Positions 17,016-26,488 of a stretch of 64,000 nt of DNA are shown piece after piece. The stretch's first letter is position 1. Each line of letters begins with the position of its first letter. The DNA comes from Sulfurimonas sp. HSL1-2 (GTDB taxonomy: Bacteria; Campylobacterota; Campylobacteria; Campylobacterales; Sulfurimonadaceae). The notes beneath the pieces were generated by a model that was given only the letters and a program-made list of their open reading frames with translations, was not told the DNA's origin and did no database searches. The position numbers and the translations under genes are program-made. The DNA is taken from NCBI RefSeq assembly GCF_039645565.1, contig NZ_CP147914.1, positions 2,043,573 through 2,107,572 on the forward strand, written 5' to 3'.

Positions 17016-17144
17016 TGCATCAAAATTTACCGGGCCCGATCAAACTGTCTTTCCTGCTCTTTAAGCCGCTTCAGAAAATGCAACTCTTTTTTGATTCACT
17101 TCAGTCGCAACGATGGTTTAGCCGTGTCCGTTTCAAGAGAGAAA

Positions 17145-18659
17145 ATGCAGACACCACCCATCGAAACACTCGACGATACCGCCGCAGCGACGGCCTCCTT
17201 TGACGACTTCGGTCTTCGCGACGAGATCCTCCAGAGCATCCGCTACGCCGGTTTCAAAGTCCCCAGCCCCATTCAGCAGCAGGCCATCCCCCTCATCCTC
17301 GAGGGGCGCGACGTCGTCGGCCAGGCCCATACGGGTACCGGTAAAACGGCGGCTTTCGGTCTGCCGACCCTGAGCAAGTTGAGCCTCGACCGCGGCGTTG
17401 AGGCGCTCATTATCGTCCCGACACGCGAACTCGCAAACCAGGTGAGCGACGAGCTTTTCAAATACGGCAAAAAGCTCGGCATTCACACGGTCACCGTCTA
17501 CGGCGGCAGCTCCTACAACCGCCAGATCGGCCTGATCGAACGCGGCGCGCAGGTCGTCATCGCGACCCCGGGCCGCCTCAAAGACATCCTTGAACGCAAC
17601 ATGCTCAGCGATTTCGCCCCGTCCACCGTCATCCTTGACGAAGCGGACGAAATGCTCGACATGGGCTTCCTCGACGACATCAACACGATCTTCGACTTCC
17701 TGCCGACGGACCGCCAGACCCTGCTCTTTTCGGCCACGATGCCCAAACCGATCAAGGCTCTTGCCGAACGTATCCTCGTCGAGCCCGCCTTCGTCTCCAT
17801 CACCCAGGAGGAGACGACGAACAAAGATATCGCACAGCAGTATTACGTCATCGAGGAGAACGAGCGCGACGACGCGATCATCCGCCTGCTCGACGCCGAA
17901 GAGCTGGAAAAGACGATCGTCTTCTGCCGCACCAAGCGCGAAGTCGACCGTCTCTCCAATGTGCTCTCCTCCGTCGGCTACAACGCCAAGGGGCTCCACG
18001 GCGACATGGAACAGCGCCAGCGCGAATCCGTCATCAGGGGTCTCAAAGAGAATGCAATTGACATTCTTGTCGCCACCGACGTTGCGGCGCGCGGGATCCA
18101 CATCAACGACGTCAGCCACGTCATCAACTACCACATTCCCTTCGATCCGGAGAGCTACGTCCACCGTATCGGCCGGACGGGACGCGCAGGCCAGAAAGGG
18201 GTCGCCATTACCCTGGTAACGCCGCTGGAGTTCAAAGAGCTGCAGCGTATCCGCAAGATCGTCGGCACCCAGATGGCCCACTCCTACATCCCGACAAAAC
18301 AGCAGGTGCAGTCCAAACAGATGTCCCGCCTTGTCGACGAGATCGAAAAACAGAAGATCTACGAAGAAGCGACCGAACTCTTTAACGCGCTGTGCGACGA
18401 CATGGACCAGACACAGATCGCCTACCGGCTTATCTCCCTGCTGATGAAGAACATGAACGTCAAAGGACCGCAGACGATCGGTGTCCCCAAACAGCGCCTG
18501 GACAAAATCATGGAAGCGATGGAGCGCAACGAAAGAGGAGGCGGAGGCGGACGCCGCGGCAGCGGCAAACCGCGCCGAAACGGCGGCTTCAACAACCGCC
18601 GGCGCCAGGACGGCGACCGCAACCGGGGCGACCGCAACCGCGGCGGACGTCGCTCCTAA
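17145..18659 (+). CDS. DEAD-box ATP-dependent RNA helicase
   Basis: A 504-residue helicase for ribosome assembly or mRNA turnover. All core motifs are present: Q motif FKVPSPIQQQAIP, motif I AHTGTGKT, Ia PTRELANQ, Ib TPGRLKD and II DEADE. Motif III SAT, IV-VI VFCRTKREV, VATDVAARGIH and HRIGRTGRAG follow. The C-terminal tail is an RGG-like, arginine/glycine/asparagine-rich RNA-binding extension (about 460-504). The start at MQTPPIETLDD has AAGAGAG upstream; the longer TTG-type frame lacks homology to the family. Its stop overlaps the gspF stop on the other strand. RhlE or CsdA/DeaD subfamily cannot be decided. Confidence 0.93.
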   Translation: MQTPPIETLDDTAAATASFDDFGLRDEILQSIRYAGFKVPSPIQQQAIPLILEGRDVVGQAHTGTGKTAAFGLPTLSKLSLDRGVEALIIVPTRELANQVSDELFKYGKKLGIHTVTVYGGSSYNRQIGLIERGAQVVIATPGRLKDILERNMLSDFAPSTVILDEADEMLDMGFLDDINTIFDFLPTDRQTLLFSATMPKPIKALAERILVEPAFVSITQEETTNKDIAQQYYVIEENERDDAIIRLLDAEELEKTIVFCRTKREVDRLSNVLSSVGYNAKGLHGDMEQRQRESVIRGLKENAIDILVATDVAARGIHINDVSHVINYHIPFDPESYVHRIGRTGRAGQKGVAITLVTPLEFKELQRIRKIVGTQMAHSYIPTKQQVQSKQMSRLVDEIEKQKIYEEATELFNALCDDMDQTQIAYRLISLLMKNMNVKGPQTIGVPKQRLDKIMEAMERNERGGGGGRRGSGKPRRNGGFNNRRRQDGDRNRGDRNRGGRRS

Positions 18660-19870
18660 CTGATATTCATCGAGAAGATCGGCAGCAGCATCGCGGTGAC
18701 GATGAAGCCGATCACCCCCCCTACCAAAAGCATCAGCATCGGCTCCAGCAGGGAAAGGAAAAGCCCGATCTTATCCTTGTTCTCTTCGAAATAGAGTTCG
18801 GAGAGGTTCTGCAGGATCGCCGTCACCTCGCTCGTCTCCTCCCCCAGCGCGATCGCCTGGGCAAAGGACGGATCGATCTCAAACCCATCCCGTAGCAGCG
18901 CATTGGAAAGCTTTGACCCCTCAACGACCCGGTCCGAAGCATCCGAGAACTTCCGCTGCAGCACCTGGTTGTGCAGCACGTTCGCCGAGAGGTTGATCGT
19001 CTGCGCGAACGGCACCCCCGAACGGATCAGCACCGACGCGATATAGGAAAAACGCCCCAGCTCGGAGGTCTGAACGACCTGCCCGAAAAAGGGGAGTTTG
19101 AGCTGCAGCATGTGCACGGCATAGCGAAAGGCGCGGTTATACTTCATCGCCGAGGTGAAGAGGCCGATCAGCGCCACCAGCCCCACGGCTAGCCCCAGCC
19201 AGTGCGCGGTAAAGAAATCCCCAGTTGCGATGACGAACTGGGTCACCGGCGGCAGCTCCTGGTCGAGCTGGTCGAAGATCCCGGTGATCTTCGGTACGAC
19301 GAAGGTGATCATGAATGCGACCATGAAAATCGAGACGACAATAATGAACGCCGGGTAGGCGAACGCGCTCTTGATCTGCTTGGTGATACGGTCCTGCTCT
19401 TTGAGGAAGATCGCCATTTCCAATAGCACTTCCTGCAGGATTCCGCTCTCCTCGGAGACGCGGATGGACTGTTTGTAGAACTCCGGGAGTGCCAGAATCT
19501 TCTGGCGCTCCAGGGCCTGGTAGAAGCTCTTCCCCTCGTCGAGCATCGTGATGATGCTGCTGAGGAAGTTCGTCATCCTCTTGTTCTTCGCATACTGGTT
19601 CCGGGCCAGTTTCAGGGCGTTGACGATGGAGATGCCAGACTTGATATAGATGGAGAGGTCGCGGCTGAGGATGGAGAGTTCGCTCGCCCCGGCGGTCTTT
19701 TTGCGGGAGAAGTTCAGACGGCCGACGGACGCGCTCTTCTCCACGTCGAGCTTGGTATAGAAAATGCCCTGGGAACGGAGGCGTTTTTTCGCCTCCTCCA
19801 GGTCGGCGGCTTCAAGGACCCCCTTGGTCTTCTTACCGTCTTGCAGCAGGCCCCGATAGGCAAATACCAT
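18656..19870 (-). CDS. gspF: Type II secretion inner-membrane protein GspF
   Basis: A 404-residue polytopic platform protein of the type II secretion system. It begins FAYRGLLQDGKKTKGVLEA, as GspF/PilC proteins do, and holds two repeated GspF domains (about 68-190 and 270-390). Each has the SILSRDLSIYIKSGISIVNAL or GRFSYIASVLIRSGVPFAQTI pattern. Three TM helices are visible (about 170-190, 222-242 and 372-395). It is the last gene of a three-gene minus-strand unit, 9 bases after the pseudopilin gspH. Its TAG overlaps the convergent helicase TAA. Confidence 0.93.
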   Translation of the reverse strand: MVFAYRGLLQDGKKTKGVLEAADLEEAKKRLRSQGIFYTKLDVEKSASVGRLNFSRKKTAGASELSILSRDLSIYIKSGISIVNALKLARNQYAKNKRMTNFLSSIITMLDEGKSFYQALERQKILALPEFYKQSIRVSEESGILQEVLLEMAIFLKEQDRITKQIKSAFAYPAFIIVVSIFMVAFMITFVVPKITGIFDQLDQELPPVTQFVIATGDFFTAHWLGLAVGLVALIGLFTSAMKYNRAFRYAVHMLQLKLPFFGQVVQTSELGRFSYIASVLIRSGVPFAQTINLSANVLHNQVLQRKFSDASDRVVEGSKLSNALLRDGFEIDPSFAQAIALGEETSEVTAILQNLSELYFEENKDKIGLFLSLLEPMLMLLVGGVIGFIVTAMLLPIFSMNIS

Positions 19871-19879
19871 GCTTCCCCC

Positions 19880-20446
19880 TTAAAAATCGTAGACCCGTTT
19901 GTCGTCGGGTATCAGTGCCTTGCGGCTGTAGGCCTCCGCCGCTTCATCGAGCGTCTCGAAGCGCCGCACCGGCTCTCCGAACGCCTCAAACAGATAGAAC
20001 AGCGCTCCCGTTTCGACAATGTAACTCGAACTGCTGTCATTGTCGCGCAGCGTAAACGCGAAACAGACATTTACCGTATCGGCCTCCCCCCGGCGCACCG
20101 GTAGAAAAGTGTAGGGTTCGAACTGGCCGAACCGGTCTCTGCGGTAGACGGTGGGTTCCTGTTTGAAGAGGCTGATATCCGCCCCCTCCACCGCCTGGCC
20201 GTCGACGAAAACGCTGCACGTTTCGCAGGGCTCGGGACAGACAAGCGTCACGTCCCCGCGCTGCGGGCGGAAACGGGAGAGGTAGTCGCGGAGCGTCTCC
20301 AGCGTCACGGCCTCTTTCCCATCGGCCGGCCCTTTACCCGTTGAGAGTTTATTGATAAAAACGCCGTACAAAATGGCGATCAGCAGGACGACCAGCAGCA
20401 GTTCAAAGAGGGTAAACCCTCTCCTACTGCTTGATGCACTCGGCAT
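19880..20446 (-). CDS. Minor pseudopilin, GspH-like
   Basis: 188 residues with a type III prepilin signal, SRRG|FTLFELLLVVLLIAILYG: cleavage after Gly, Glu at +5, then a hydrophobic stem. The globular part is divergent, with a Cys pair in VCPEPCETC. Its place between gspG and gspF suggests the GspH role (minor tip pseudopilin), but sequence alone does not settle which one. It overlaps the end of gspG by 23 bases. Confidence 0.75.
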   Translation of the reverse strand: MPSASSSRRGFTLFELLLVVLLIAILYGVFINKLSTGKGPADGKEAVTLETLRDYLSRFRPQRGDVTLVCPEPCETCSVFVDGQAVEGADISLFKQEPTVYRRDRFGQFEPYTFLPVRRGEADTVNVCFAFTLRDNDSSSSYIVETGALFYLFEAFGEPVRRFETLDEAAEAYSRKALIPDDKRVYDF

Positions 20447-20876
20447 AGGTGATATCTTTGCTCTCCGCGGTTCCGCCCTCTTTACGGTCCGCGCCCAACG
20501 AGATCAGGTTGATACCGTCCTCGCCCGGGACATAGATGTAGCGGTTCTTCCAGGGGTCTTTGGGCAGGACACCGTCTTGGAAATAGCCGCCTGCGCTGTA
20601 GTTGGGGTACTTCTCCGCATCCGGGTTCTTCGCGAGAGCCTCCAGGCCCTCTTCCGCGTCGGGATAGGTTCCGTTATCGAGCCGGAACATATCCAGGGCG
20701 TTCTTGATCCCCTTCATCTGGACGCAGACGAGCTTCTGTTTCGCCTCCTCGCTCTTGCCGATCAGGTTCGGCATGACCAGCGCTGCGAGCAGCCCCAGAA
20801 TGATGATGACGATCATCAGCTCCATCAACGTAAACGCCCCGCGGGCAGCTCCCCGGTAGACTCTATTGCTCTGCAT
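20424..20876 (-). CDS. gspG: Major pseudopilin GspG
   Basis: 150 residues. The prepilin site A|FTLMELMIVIIILGLLAALV is followed by the GspG-specific NLIGKSEEAKQK and LDMFRLDNGTYP. EEGLEALAKNP and a DPWKNRYIYVPG calcium-site loop follow, and LISLGADRKEGG ends the core. Alanine rather than glycine at -1 is common in Campylobacterota. ATG 20876 has AAGGA 5 bases upstream and is preferred to the longer open frame. GspG builds the piston-like pseudopilus of type II secretion. Confidence 0.93.
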   Translation of the reverse strand: MQSNRVYRGAARGAFTLMELMIVIIILGLLAALVMPNLIGKSEEAKQKLVCVQMKGIKNALDMFRLDNGTYPDAEEGLEALAKNPDAEKYPNYSAGGYFQDGVLPKDPWKNRYIYVPGEDGINLISLGADRKEGGTAESKDITYAECIKQ

Positions 20877-20943
20877 ACACATCCTTGGATCCCTTCGAAG
20901 CATACGGTATCACTCCGCCTCACGAAAGATAATTTTTTCGGCG

Positions 20944-20949
20944 ATTATA
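20944..20949 (-). promoter_or_regulatory. -10 box of gspGHF
   Basis: TATAAT (TACTATAATCG) on the minus strand in the divergent gap between gspG and gspK, about 68 bases before the gspG ATG. No -35 match at 17 bases. Confidence 0.45.
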
Positions 20950-21007
20950 GTATACTTAAAATAAACAGAGATAAAATGCTGGGCCAAAGCACGGAAAGAG
21001 GTATGAT

Positions 21008-21937
21008 TTGCACCGAAAAGGGATAGCGCTGCTGATGACGCTCGCGTTCGTTACCGCCATTGCAGCACTGATCGCCGTCGGGGCGGGCCTGCTCGAACGG
21101 GGCTACAACCAGACCGAGACGAAAGCGTTCCTCGTGCAGAGCAATACGCTGCTGCCGAGCATCTACACCATCCTGAAGCAGAACACCGGGGACATCAACG
21201 ACTCCGATGCCCTCGATATCCTGCTGAGCATCCCCCTCTTTTTCGAGAACAAGCAAAACGGGATGATGATGGACATCACCTTCGCTTCGGATGCCGGAAA
21301 AGTCAATATCAACCACCTGCTCAAAAGTAACAGCGGGGTTACGGCGGACCCCTATACCCCCCTGCCGCTCGATCCCGCGGTGGAAGGCTACCTCGAGCGT
21401 ATACTGACCGTTTACAATGTTTCCGATACCATTCTGCTCATTTCCATGGTAGCGGACAGTATTGATATGGACACCAACGAACGTTTTCCGGGCTCGGAAC
21501 TCAGCCTGAAAAACCCGGATTTCACCCAGGGGCGCCTTTACGACATGCAGCATTTCAACGAAGTGATCGAGGGGTATAAAGCGCTGACGCAGGATTACAA
21601 TGTCGACGAGATTCCCTGGGAGCACCTTATCAGCTTCCGCAACACGGCCATCGATTTCAACCATATCGAACCCGAAACCCTCCATTTCATCGATCCCTCC
21701 ATCGATCCGGCGACGCTGGCCGAGCTCACGACCAAACGTGTCGCGACCTACGCCTCGCTCGACGCGCTGCCGTTTACACCGGAAACGAAGCAGATGATGC
21801 AGGATCTGGGCGTTTCCTTCTACGCACCGGATGTGGTCGGGTCCATGAACGTGATGAGCAAAACCCATCAGACCTCCTACACCTTCACCTACAATCTAGC
21901 CGACCAGAAAGTGAGCGAAATTGCAGTTTCCAATTAA
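21008..21937 (+). CDS. gspK: Type II secretion minor pseudopilin GspK-like
   Basis: 309 residues. It starts HRKGIALLMTLAFVTAIAALIAVGAG, the GspK form of prepilin signal with G|IALL cleavage, and lacks Glu+5 as GspK does. The helical SAM-like insertion segments are seen in FASDAGKVNINHLL and VADSIDMDTNERFPGSE. The start is TTG 21008 with AGAGG 5 bases upstream. An ATG at 21003 in another frame encodes only seven codons. It heads the nine-gene plus-strand gsp operon and overlaps the next gene by 17 bases. Confidence 0.82.
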   Translation: MHRKGIALLMTLAFVTAIAALIAVGAGLLERGYNQTETKAFLVQSNTLLPSIYTILKQNTGDINDSDALDILLSIPLFFENKQNGMMMDITFASDAGKVNINHLLKSNSGVTADPYTPLPLDPAVEGYLERILTVYNVSDTILLISMVADSIDMDTNERFPGSELSLKNPDFTQGRLYDMQHFNEVIEGYKALTQDYNVDEIPWEHLISFRNTAIDFNHIEPETLHFIDPSIDPATLAELTTKRVATYASLDALPFTPETKQMMQDLGVSFYAPDVVGSMNVMSKTHQTSYTFTYNLADQKVSEIAVSN

Positions 21938-22877
21938 ATTCTCCCGGACGGAAGCCGCTGTGACCACCCTCTTCCTCGACCGGGAGGCACAGCCCGTAAG
22001 CGTCCAGGGGAAAGTCGACCTTATCCTCTCCCCGTCGCTGTACTGGTTCCGCACCGAGGCGCTTCCCGTCAAAACGGTTTTCCAGGCCAAAAAGCTCGCC
22101 CCCTCCGTCTTCGACGCCATCACGCCCGAAGGCGTCTACAGCTACCATGTCCTCAAGCGCGATGAGGGTTTCTGGCTCTTCGCGTACAACGAGGAGCAGA
22201 TCATCGACGCGGTCACCCGTACCGGCATCCGCCCCTCCGACGTGCGGCATATCTACTTTGCCCAGACCGAATGCGCCGCGCTTGAAACACCGCTGCGCCT
22301 GGGCGCGACACGGATCCTCTCCAGCGTCGACGGTGTCGTCACCGAGCTGCCCGCACGGTATGCGGCCACGGCCGAGGAGGCAAGCAGCTTTTTCGAAACC
22401 CATGAGCGCAAAGGGCCTACGGTCGGTATCACCCTCTACCACAGCACCCTGCTGGACAAGAAACAGTTCAAACGCCTCAGCATCGTTGCCGGCATCTTCG
22501 CCCTGCTTTACGGGATTGAGTATTTTACCGCCCGCGCGCAGCTGGCAACGCTCCTCGAGGAGCAGGAGAAGATCGCGGACACCTACCGGCTTCCCCAGAC
22601 CTCGTTCGAACGCGACGGCCTGATCAACGCCCTCAACAAGAAGCAGAAGCGCCAGACGCAGCTCCGTGCGACGGCCAAAGCCCTCTTCGCCCTGCCCGCC
22701 GACGAGGAGAACCATCTGGAGCGCCTGAGCCTGGGCACCCGGGAGCTCTCAATCGCCGCCGTCTTCAAAGACCCGGCGAAAGCCGACGCCTTCAAAAAGC
22801 AGCTCAAAGCCATCGCCACCGTCACCTCCGAGAAGCGCAAGGGCGACACCCTCTACCTGGAGGCGACGTATGAATAA
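21921..22877 (+). CDS. GspL-like type II secretion assembly platform protein
   Basis: 318 residues: a cytoplasmic N-terminal region of about 180 residues, one TM helix (about 184-200, RLSIVAGIFALLYGIEYF), then a periplasmic coiled coil and a small alpha/beta domain. This is the GspL layout, and the position before a GspM-like gene agrees. Primary sequence similarity is weak, so the call rests on topology and order. Start TTG 21921 overlaps gspK; an in-frame GTG near 21960 is possible. Confidence 0.65.
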   Translation: MQFPIKFSRTEAAVTTLFLDREAQPVSVQGKVDLILSPSLYWFRTEALPVKTVFQAKKLAPSVFDAITPEGVYSYHVLKRDEGFWLFAYNEEQIIDAVTRTGIRPSDVRHIYFAQTECAALETPLRLGATRILSSVDGVVTELPARYAATAEEASSFFETHERKGPTVGITLYHSTLLDKKQFKRLSIVAGIFALLYGIEYFTARAQLATLLEEQEKIADTYRLPQTSFERDGLINALNKKQKRQTQLRATAKALFALPADEENHLERLSLGTRELSIAAVFKDPAKADAFKKQLKAIATVTSEKRKGDTLYLEATYE

Positions 22878-23277
22878 GATCAATATCGTCTATGTCTTCG
22901 GCGCGGCGCTGTTTCTCGCCCTGCTGATGTTCGTACAGAGCGGCCGCACCGAACGGGCCATCAGCGACGCGGTGAAGGCGAATGCCGAAACGGCCCGCCT
23001 GGGCAAACAGATCCGCAGCATGCAGCAGCAGTGGGACGACACCAAGCAGATCCAGCGCCGTATTGACGCCATCTTGACGCAGGGCGAGTTCAAAACCTAC
23101 GTGGACCGCAAGAACAAGAACGGCCGCACCTACCAGGTGCAGTTCACGCCGCTGCCGGCGCAGACCTTTGACCGTCTCACCACGAAACTGTTCAACACCC
23201 CGGTGACGATCTCGAAAATGACCATCAGCCGCAGCGGAGACCAGAACGTCAGTCTCAGCGTGGAGTTCGCCTTATGA
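22870..23277 (+). CDS. GspM-like (PilO-like) type II secretion protein
   Basis: 135 residues: a short cytoplasmic end, one TM helix (about 7-24), a coiled coil (SDAVKANAETARLGKQIRSM) and a ferredoxin-like periplasmic domain ending VSLSVEFAL. This is the topology of GspM/PilO. It overlaps both neighbours by a few bases. The gene symbol is withheld because the family is too divergent to identify by sequence. Confidence 0.65.
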   Translation: MNKINIVYVFGAALFLALLMFVQSGRTERAISDAVKANAETARLGKQIRSMQQQWDDTKQIQRRIDAILTQGEFKTYVDRKNKNGRTYQVQFTPLPAQTFDRLTTKLFNTPVTISKMTISRSGDQNVSLSVEFAL

Positions 23278-23804
23278 AGCGCATGAAAATGGGCCTGCTT
23301 TACAGCGCGGCGTTCGTACTCTTCTTGCTCGTGTTCCTGCCGAAAACCGCCCTCTACCACGAAGCGGAAATGCAGATGAAACCCTTCGGCCTCGCCGTTG
23401 CCGCCGAAAGGGCCGTTGACCGCGGATTTGATTTCGTGCTCAAGGGCGGCGACCTCTATTTCGAGGATCTGCACGTCGCCCGGCTCGAACAGGTCACCGT
23501 GACGCCGTGGTTGTTTTACAACAGTGTCCGGGTGGCACCTTTCTCCCTCTCTGCGGACATGGAGAGCTTCGCGCCGCTCGACGTGGACGGGATCAGCGTG
23601 ACCTACTCCGTGCTCGACCCGCTTCACGTCACCCTCGAAGGCGCGGGCGCGTTCGGCAGCGTCACCGGCCGGGTCGCGCTGATGGAACGCAAGGTTACGC
23701 TCGAGCTCACCCCCTCTGCCGCCCTGCGGGCCAAACGGCCCTTCTGGCTGAAGCAGCTGCGGAGCATCGAAGGGGGGGCTTACCGCTATGAAACAACGTA
23801 TTAA
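23274..23804 (+). CDS. GspN-like type II secretion protein
   Basis: 176 residues with one N-terminal TM helix (about 8-25, LLYSAAFVLFLLVFLP). The rest is a beta-rich periplasmic domain whose alternating strands (GGDLYFEDLHVARLEQVTV, HVTLEGAGAFGSVTGRVAL) look like GspN, a poorly understood accessory subunit. It has a 4-base overlap with the GspM-like gene and a 17-base overlap with gspC. Confidence 0.6.
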   Translation: MKRMKMGLLYSAAFVLFLLVFLPKTALYHEAEMQMKPFGLAVAAERAVDRGFDFVLKGGDLYFEDLHVARLEQVTVTPWLFYNSVRVAPFSLSADMESFAPLDVDGISVTYSVLDPLHVTLEGAGAFGSVTGRVALMERKVTLELTPSAALRAKRPFWLKQLRSIEGGAYRYETTY

Positions 23805-24597
23805 TCCGTTATGGGTACGGCGCTTCATCGTCCTGGCCATCCTCGCCGCCGTCGCCAAAGCGCTGATGCTCATCCTGGCGGCATGGCTGCCCCGCGAGGG
23901 CGTCGAACCGGCAGTCGCCTCGGGAGACACCGTCACCTACGCCCGTTACACGCCCTCACAGCTCTTCGGGATCGAACAGCGCAGGGCCGTCGCAAAGAGC
24001 GGCGGCAAACAGACCGAAGTGTACCGGCTCGACGCGCTGACACTGCGCGGGATCTACCTGGAGGAGGCCCACCCCTTCATCCTCGTCGAAGAGGGAAGCA
24101 AAACCGAACTCCTTTCCATAGGGGAGCAGTACAACCGCTATACCCTCGTCGACATTCTGCCGACCAAAGCCATTTTCGAAAAGGACGGCCAGCGCTACGC
24201 CCTCGCATTCAAAGAGGAGAGTATGGGAGGGGTCGAAACAGCACCGTCACCGGCCACCTCCGTCGTCACCCAGGACGGCTTCACCTCCATCAAGCGCAAA
24301 GAGATACGCTACTACACCGAAAATTTCGACGCCATCTGGCAAAACGTCAAAATCCAGGAGGTCTACCAGAACAAGAAGCTGACCGGCTTCGAAGTCAAGT
24401 GGATCAAAAAGGATTCCATCTTTGCTAAAATGGGACTGCAGGAGCATGACATCATCACCGGCATCAACGGCAAACCCCTCACCTCCGTGGCAGAGGTACT
24501 CAAACTCTACAAAAATATGGACCAGATCGATAACCTGACCCTGGATATCCAGCGAAACCATACAGAAAGGCAGCTTGACTATGCAATTTACGACTAA
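23788..24597 (+). CDS. gspC: Type II secretion protein GspC (PDZ-type)
   Basis: 269 residues: one TM helix (about 12-35), an HR domain (SQLFGIEQRR ... LRGIYLEEAHPFILVEEGSKTELLSIGEQY) and a C-terminal PDZ domain. The PDZ shows FEVKWIKKDSIFAKMGLQEHDIITGINGKPL and VLKLYKNMDQIDNLTLDIQR. GspC links the inner platform to the secretin and helps select substrates. It lies directly before gspD, overlapping it by 17 bases, as in most gsp operons. Confidence 0.88.
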   Translation: MKQRINPLWVRRFIVLAILAAVAKALMLILAAWLPREGVEPAVASGDTVTYARYTPSQLFGIEQRRAVAKSGGKQTEVYRLDALTLRGIYLEEAHPFILVEEGSKTELLSIGEQYNRYTLVDILPTKAIFEKDGQRYALAFKEESMGGVETAPSPATSVVTQDGFTSIKRKEIRYYTENFDAIWQNVKIQEVYQNKKLTGFEVKWIKKDSIFAKMGLQEHDIITGINGKPLTSVAEVLKLYKNMDQIDNLTLDIQRNHTERQLDYAIYD

Positions 24598-26485
24598 ACT
24601 CCTCACCCTGGTCCTGGCAGGGGCCATGGCGTTCGGTTCCGCAGCGGCCGCACGCGAACAGGTCAATCTGAAACTTCATGACATCAAGATCGAAGAGCTG
24701 ATCAAGATGGTCGGCAAAGCCAACGGCAAGAACATCCTGCTCGACAAACCGATCCCGGGCACCGTTAACTTCGTCTCGTCGACGCCGATCTACAAGGACG
24801 AACTCTTCAGCATCCTCCTCTCCGTGCTTGACAGCAAAGGGTTCACGATGGTGCAGGAGGGAAGCTACCTCAAGATCGTCCGCCAGAACGTCGCGGTCAA
24901 AGAGAACCTGCCGATCAACCCCGGCACGAAATCGGTGCTGATGCAGACCCGCTTTATCTCCGCCAAGAACGAGAACATCGACGTCATCGCGGCGAAGGTC
25001 CGCCAGTTCCTCTCCCCCGCCGGCAAACTGCTGACGATCAAAGAGAACAACATGATGATCGTCAGCGACACCCCGGGCAATATCAGCGTGATCGAGACGA
25101 TCGTCCGCAAGATCGACCGGGATCAGGCGAAAGACGTCAAAGCCGAATTCATCCCGCTTGCCAATGCCAAGGCAAGCCGCCTGGCCGCCTCCGTCACGAA
25201 GATCGCCAAGGCGATCATCAACCAGAAAGTCGAGAACAACAAGGTCGAGATCCTCAGTGACGACGCCACCAATGCCATCATCATCCTCGCCACCCAGGAG
25301 AACATCGACAAGCTGACCCCGCTGATCAACCGCCTCGATGAAAAAGACGACTCGACGAACCAGCGCCTGACCATCATCCCCCTTGAGAACAGCGAGGCCA
25401 AAAACGTCGTCGCCTCCCTGCAGGCGGTCCTGGACAAAAAGAAATACGCCAAAGAGGCGGACAAGCCGACGGTGAGCGTCTATGACGAGCTCAACGCCCT
25501 CGTCGTCTCCGGGCTGGAGTCCGACATCAAGGACATCCAGGCGATGATCAAGATCCTCGACGTCGAGAAACCGCAGGTCTTCGTCAAAGCGCGCATCGTC
25601 GAGATCAACCAGAACATGGCCGACAGGATCGGGGTCAAATACGGCCTTGCCGGCGGCGCCGTCACCGATGCCGGCCTCTTCACCTTCGCCGCAGATCTCG
25701 GCGGTTCGGCTATCGCCTTTGACGGCGGCGGGCTGATCAACCTCAGCAGCGCCACCTTCGACTCGGGCATCGCCTTCGGTGCCACGATCGACTTCCTCGC
25801 CAGCAACGGCGCGGCGAACACCCTGTCGCAGCCGACCCTGCTCTGTGTCAACAACCAGGAGTCCTCCATCTACGTCGGGCGCACGGAGCCCATCGTCACC
25901 TCGACAGCCCAGGCCGCCGATACGACCTCCGTGGCGCGCAACACCTACACCCGCGAGGATATCGGTCTGACCCTCAAGATCAAGCCGCGCCTCTCCCAGG
26001 GCAACAAGGTCACCCTGATCACGACGGCCAAGCTCGAGGACATTCTCAACAGCTCCGTTCCCGGCCTGCCCAGCACGACCAAACGCGAAGTCGTCACCAC
26101 CGCGATTGTGAGCAACGGCGAAAGTGTCATCATCGGGGGGCTCATCTACGACAAGAACCGCGAAGAAGCCCAGGGGATTCCGCTCCTGCGCGACATCCCG
26201 CTCATCGGCGGCCTCTTCGACTGGCAGTACACCACCCACGAAGAGATCAACCTCGTCATCGTCCTCACGCCCTTCATCGTCCGCAACAACGAGGATATGC
26301 CGAAGGTCCGTAAAATGCTGCAGGAACTCGACGCCATCCAGGCCAAGTATGAGGAGCTGATCGAAGAGAAGCTCGAAGAGCGCAAAGAGCAGCTGGACAA
26401 GCAAGATAACGACAGCAATGCAACCGAAGCCGCCGTCCCGGCATCCGGGGATGCCCTCTCCGTCATCAGCCCGGCCAAGCGATAA
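24581..26485 (+). CDS. gspD: Type II secretion secretin GspD
   Basis: 634-residue outer-membrane channel. A Sec signal peptide (about 1-24) is followed by the N0 domain (KLHDIKIEELIKMVGKANGKNILLD). Repeated N1-N3 KH-like domains follow (AKNENIDVIAAKVRQFL, ATNAIIILATQENIDKLTPLI, NALVVSGLESDIKDIQAMIK). The secretin domain has AANTLSQPTLLCVNNQES, a VPGLPSTTKREVVT gate and GESVIIGGLI. The C-terminal helix is highly charged (EELIEEKLEERKEQLDKQ). The ATG at 24581 is chosen; a TTG two codons earlier is closer to the AAAGG site. Confidence 0.95.
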   Translation: MQFTTKLLTLVLAGAMAFGSAAAAREQVNLKLHDIKIEELIKMVGKANGKNILLDKPIPGTVNFVSSTPIYKDELFSILLSVLDSKGFTMVQEGSYLKIVRQNVAVKENLPINPGTKSVLMQTRFISAKNENIDVIAAKVRQFLSPAGKLLTIKENNMMIVSDTPGNISVIETIVRKIDRDQAKDVKAEFIPLANAKASRLAASVTKIAKAIINQKVENNKVEILSDDATNAIIILATQENIDKLTPLINRLDEKDDSTNQRLTIIPLENSEAKNVVASLQAVLDKKKYAKEADKPTVSVYDELNALVVSGLESDIKDIQAMIKILDVEKPQVFVKARIVEINQNMADRIGVKYGLAGGAVTDAGLFTFAADLGGSAIAFDGGGLINLSSATFDSGIAFGATIDFLASNGAANTLSQPTLLCVNNQESSIYVGRTEPIVTSTAQAADTTSVARNTYTREDIGLTLKIKPRLSQGNKVTLITTAKLEDILNSSVPGLPSTTKREVVTTAIVSNGESVIIGGLIYDKNREEAQGIPLLRDIPLIGGLFDWQYTTHEEINLVIVLTPFIVRNNEDMPKVRKMLQELDAIQAKYEELIEEKLEERKEQLDKQDNDSNATEAAVPASGDALSVISPAKR

Positions 26486-26488
26486 CGC

